A stretch of DNA of 64,000 bases from Beaufortia kweichowensis (lineage: Eukaryota; Chordata; Actinopteri; Cypriniformes; Gastromyzontidae), in the NCBI GenBank assembly GCA_019155185.1, contig CM032798.1, positions 4,415,501 to 4,479,500 on the forward strand. The letters are read 5' to 3'. The notes under the pieces are model-generated. The model was not told the DNA's origin, did not search any database, and worked only from the letters and a program-made list of their open reading frames with translations. Both the position numbers and the translations under genes were made by a program. Below, in pieces: positions 59,701-64,000 of the stretch; the stretch's first letter is position 1; each line of letters opens with the position of its first letter.

Positions 59701-62700
59701 AGCCAGCATCTTAAAGAAGATCGGGATGACACTGAGGTATGACGGTATCGGTAGGATACATAGATAGAAATTCCTCAGTCTGGAAATGCGGAGCTTCTTT
59801 CGCGGGTTTTCCTAACGCGTGGATTTCCCTGTCTCCAGAGGGCTGGAGAAAATGCAGTCGCTTCAGACCATTATTCCATCAAGCCTTTAAAGACACAGGC
59901 GACAGTTATTGAGCAGCTGTGAGCCTGTAAAGCACATCATAAACTCAGTATGCATAAGGTGTGAGTGTGTGTCACTAACGTGCTATTTTTTTTATTAAAA
60001 TTGTAGAGATTTAAACAGACAAACTGTTATTCTGACAATTATAATGTAGTGGGATATAAGCTTTTATGTGTGAATTTCATTGCGTTAACATTGCTTTAAA
60101 ATCTGCACACAAATGATGCTCGATTTCTCACAGAATAACCTTAATATAAACTTTTTTTATAGTCAAATTGCAATATCAACTGTTGAATGTGTTACAGAAA
60201 CAATCGTAAAATTGTCTGTGATGTTACTGGTTTTGATGCAGGTCATTTCTCGAGTTCCAAAGTATTTGGACACTTGCAGTTTCACTGCATTAATATTACA
60301 TTGCATAACATATCAAATCAAGTGGCATCTGCAAACAAATTATAGACTTTTTCACATAACTATAGACATTTCTCTTGACTATTTTTTTTAATTACTGTAC
60401 TTGACCAGTTAGACCCATTGTAGTTTTTATTAAATGTACGCCAAGCCAAGTATTTCCCTCGGCATTTCACTTCGTCTTACCACAGAACTTGTAGGTAATG
60501 GTATTCATACAGTTTAGTTTAAGTGTGGTGCAGAATAAGTGAATAAAAGTGAAGCAGCTGCTGCTGTCCGTGGTACTGAAGTGTGATCATGACTGATATC
60601 TGTCAATCTTCTCGCTCTTTGCTTGACTCCCAACCTGGCAGTTTCTGATTGAAAGAAATCTCACTTTAACAGAGAAGTGTGACTCACTCTTAAAAATATT
60701 CAGTGCAATGCTACTGCCTCTACCGATGACACTTTAATTTGCAGGACATGTGAATCAACATCAGATTTGTGATGTAGTGCGTCCTCTAGTGTTGAAATAT
60801 AGTCTTTGAACGTTCTAGGGCAATTCTCTTTAGTGCTATTATGTGGCCACATTCATTGACATTTATTTAGCTCTTGGTAACCTACTTAAAAATACTATAT
60901 ATAATGTATTTTCTTATTTAATACAGTGGGCCTTAAAATTGTTTTCCACAGCTAACACACACATAAATTGTGTAAACTGTCAAACCAACTGGCATTTATT
61001 TCAAAGAAAGACACTTTAAAACAATCATTTTACAACGTAAATGTGTTAGGTACAAATTAAAAGTCTATTTGGAACAATATATATAGGCTAATGCAAAATA
61101 AAGTGTCTGGTTGTTAAAAGTTGTAAACTTAACACATTCTCCAAACTTACACTGATATCAGTTGGACACAGAAACACAGGAAGCGAACGTGTAACCCGTT
61201 TACGAAATAGTCTATCAACAGCTCAGGTTTAAAAATATAATTGCTTAAACTGATTTAGGTCACACCGAATTATACTACATATTTTAAGAGGCTAAACGTC
61301 ACAACTACCTGGCAGATCACGAAAAAGTACATATTGGTGTGTCCTATGGGCATGTTAGCCAATCAAAAACATGGTTACGGTTAATATAAGAGGGGCTAAC
61401 TGTTTGGCAGTAAAAATGCTGGGCAGGTTTTTGAAAACTTTTAGGAAACAATCTTTAAAATGAGCATTTTCCCTCAGTGAAAAGCATGTCCATGTTGTTT
61501 TGTCCAACAGTAGTTTAACATTTAAATTTTGTGCAGCGCTCCTTATCAACAATATCAACTAATTTAGACATTTTTAATATTAATAATTTACAAATTATTG
61601 TATATGTTTGATGTAACCATTATGTCATACATGTCTTGTACGGAGTATAAAGACTACGTAACTTTGCGCCACTTAGTGGTCAACATAGGAATAACACAGT
61701 ATTTCTGGTCAGTGATTACCTTTTTTGATGATCTTTTTTAGTGATTTTGAAACTGGATTATTTTGTAATTATATTTTACTGTGATTAAAATTTCAATGCT
61801 AAAATACACGTTATCTTATATATTAATGTACACTATATCTTAACTCACTATAGCCTACCTTCTTACTGCATAGCAAAAATTGCTTTGGATAAAAGCGTCT
61901 GCCAAATGCATAAATGTAAATATCGTTTTTGACTTGTGTGTAAGCTGTAGGTTTATTCTGAATGTATTATTGTTCATGTGTGGTATTATTATTAATACAA
62001 TGCAATGACTTGGCATGCAAACGAGAATGTCCCCATCAGGCTTTGCATTATTATTACCTAGATAATAATAATTACAAATTCAAATTTGTCTTATTCTTCA
62101 AAGGTCAGGAGTAAAGCCAGGTGAAAATGTCTGAATCATGTCATGTCACAGTGAGTTAATAAGGTTTCTTTCTAACACAATAGGCACATATCAGCCATTG
62201 TGTTCTTGTACTTTGAGCTGCAGAGGAGGATATGCTTAAGAAGATTTAAGAGAAAGAGAGTCATCTCGTTTCATTCGCTTAATTACCTAATTAACAGAAC
62301 TCTAATTACTCCCTTTTTGAGCATGATTGCATATTGAGAAGGTGTTACATAACTAATAGTAATCCTCAATTAATTTGTTTCAGAGTGCTACTCTATTACA
62401 TCAAGACCAGATGCAGAAGGCATCAGTCACGCCATCTACATGATGTGAACACATACAAAGCAAGATTAATTTTGTTTTTCTATTGACATATCCCTTTGAG
62501 AAACACACACAATCTGTCAGTCTTGGTGGAGGGGCTGGATTTCAACGATTAAGTAAAAAACATAAGTTTATGGGGATTTGAAAATAGTCATTTTGTCCTA
62601 AGGTTTTTTTATACTCCATCTGTTACAATGTCATTTTAAAAATAAGACAAACATTCACACAGACACATTTTACATCAAACACACTATTAACATTTCATAG

Positions 62701-64000
62701 ATGCTAGAAGTGTGTAATAATTGCAGTATTTAATTGCTGTTAATTGTTACAATTGCAGTAGTTAATTGTTGATTAGCTACTGCGTTAATTTAAGTTAATT
62801 AAATTTAAACAAGTTTGTATATATCAGCAGCAAATTACCTACAATATATAATTGTACATAATTTAAGGTGTTAACTTAGTGAATGAAGAAATGTTTAAGA
62901 CACTATACATCATTGAAAAACTGAAATGAGACGTTAGATGTATTTCCAGTCTATATGAAAAACATGTGCTATTGAAATATTTACTGTTTATTATGATGAA
63001 GTTATGTATTGTGATGTGCAGAATTTGTGTTTCATTGACTTATTCCTGGTTGAAAGAGGCAGACAAATAAGTCAAAATCTAGTATGTTTCCATAAAGGCG
63101 TGTCTGTGATTGATGTATTAGTCTCCTGCCTGCGGGCAGTGCAGTTTTTCTGGATAAGAATATAGGCCAGTGAGGGCCCTTGACATTAGATGTCACATTA
63201 TTTGCAGCATGTCCAGGGACAAAGTACATTAATGCCTTGTGCTCTGTAAATGTCAAAACATATTTTTATAGATGCATAAATAGTTGGCGAGATCACAAAT
63301 ACAATTCTAATGAGTATTTGAATGAAAAAAAAAAAGTTCTACATAATCACCACATTATTATTCTTGTGTTAACACAGGTGTATATAAATCATATTTTTTG
63401 TACCCAAATATTTCTCACTCTTAACAGAAAACCATGACTAACTCTTAAAATACCTTTATTGTATTTGCATTTAAACTATGATCCTAGTTCTTATGCGTAG
63501 GATGCACAATAATCCATAGGGTGGCGCTGTCTATCCGCACAACACAACGGCATCAGAAATTTGGCTTGGGCCCGTAGTGATGCGACCGTGATAAATACAC
63601 CGTCGTTCACGATTACTTGAATTGTGCATTTCAGTCCTTGATCAAGGACAGTCAGACCTCTCTCTTTTTTCAAGATCTTAGATTAATGCTGCTCACACAT
63701 GAATGTTAACCGGCCTATTGAACCGACCAATGATTATTCTCTTCTTTTTAAATGAGTGACTATCTAATTATGTACCTTACAGGCCCGTTTCACATCTCCA
63801 GCATCTCTTGTCACTGCATAGAATGTCACTGAGAATGAGAATTACTTTTGTATTCTTTTTGAAATGCGTTTATTTATTTGCTCCAATGTGTTTGTGAATG
63901 TTGGGAACTGTTCGTAATTAAATCTGTTTGTTTATTAACATACATAAAATGATTGCACTGGTGGCCATGAACCAACTATGTAATCAAGTGTACAATTTTA
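59701..64000. other. Non-coding region beyond gpr27
   Basis: No exon recognised on either strand. In mammals EIF4E3 starts close to GPR27 on the opposite strand, but no eIF4E-like coding (W-rich cap-binding motifs) was seen. Contents are AT-rich DNA, one SINE tail at 61882-61921 and a unique block near 62200-62440. Confidence 0.6.
61882..61921 (+). mobile_element. SINE 3'-tail fragment
   Basis: TTGCTTTGGATAAAAGCGTC then TGCCAAATGCATAAATGTAA is the well-preserved tail of the HE1/DANA-like SINE, without a tRNA-like head. Confidence 0.7.

Noticed and set aside
59701..64000. Expected eif4e3 first exon
   Set aside because: No frame matched eIF4E3-like sequence; absence here may only mean that the exon lies further right.

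Overview
The window is AT-rich vertebrate nuclear DNA, most likely from a cyprinid-type teleost. Three things point there: GT-AG split genes, a CpG-island promoter, and many short fish repeats. The repeats include tRNA-derived SINEs with the 3' tail GGATAAAAGCGTCTGCCAAATG, MITEs with AGTTCACCCAAAAAT ends, and MITEs with CACTCT...AGAGTG ends. There is no bacterial or viral gene content.

Three protein-coding genes can be supported. rybp (+, coding 13717-28192, five exons, 251 aa) is the RING1/YY1-binding Polycomb adaptor. prok2 (+, 53345-55120, three exons, 107 aa) is a secreted prokineticin. gpr27 (-, 57994-59109, one exon, 371 aa) is an orphan receptor of the SREB family. As I recall the mammalian locus (human 3p13), RYBP and PROK2 share a strand and GPR27 is opposite, so this looks like a conserved synteny block. 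The two family assignments that sequence alone leaves slightly open (prok1 versus prok2, gpr27 versus gpr85) lean on that synteny.

Layout: 1-13.3 kb is non-coding sequence upstream of rybp. 13.3-14.2 kb is the rybp CpG-rich promoter and first exon. 14.2-27.9 kb holds the rybp introns, including an 11.3 kb intron 2 with several unique, GC-richer blocks that look like regulatory elements. 28.2-31.1 kb is a long AU-rich 3' UTR. 31.1-53.1 kb is a gene desert with repeats, a 300 bp TC microsatellite, several enhancer-like blocks and one promoter-like segment near 39.2 kb. 53.1-55.2 kb is prok2, 55.5-58 kb is MITE-rich, 58.0-59.1 kb is gpr27, and the rest is non-coding.

The genes do not form an operon or pathway. 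rybp acts in chromatin, prok2 is a secreted ligand, and gpr27 is a membrane receptor not known to bind prokineticins. I found no convincing new biological system. The most interesting leads are the promoter-like segment at 39.2 kb, the perfect inverted repeats (240-277, 20179-20199, 47598-47668, 54374-54398), the uniform Arg-codon phase-2 splice junctions of rybp, and a MITE that appears to supply the gpr27 polyadenylation signal. All conservation claims are inference, because no alignment could be run.
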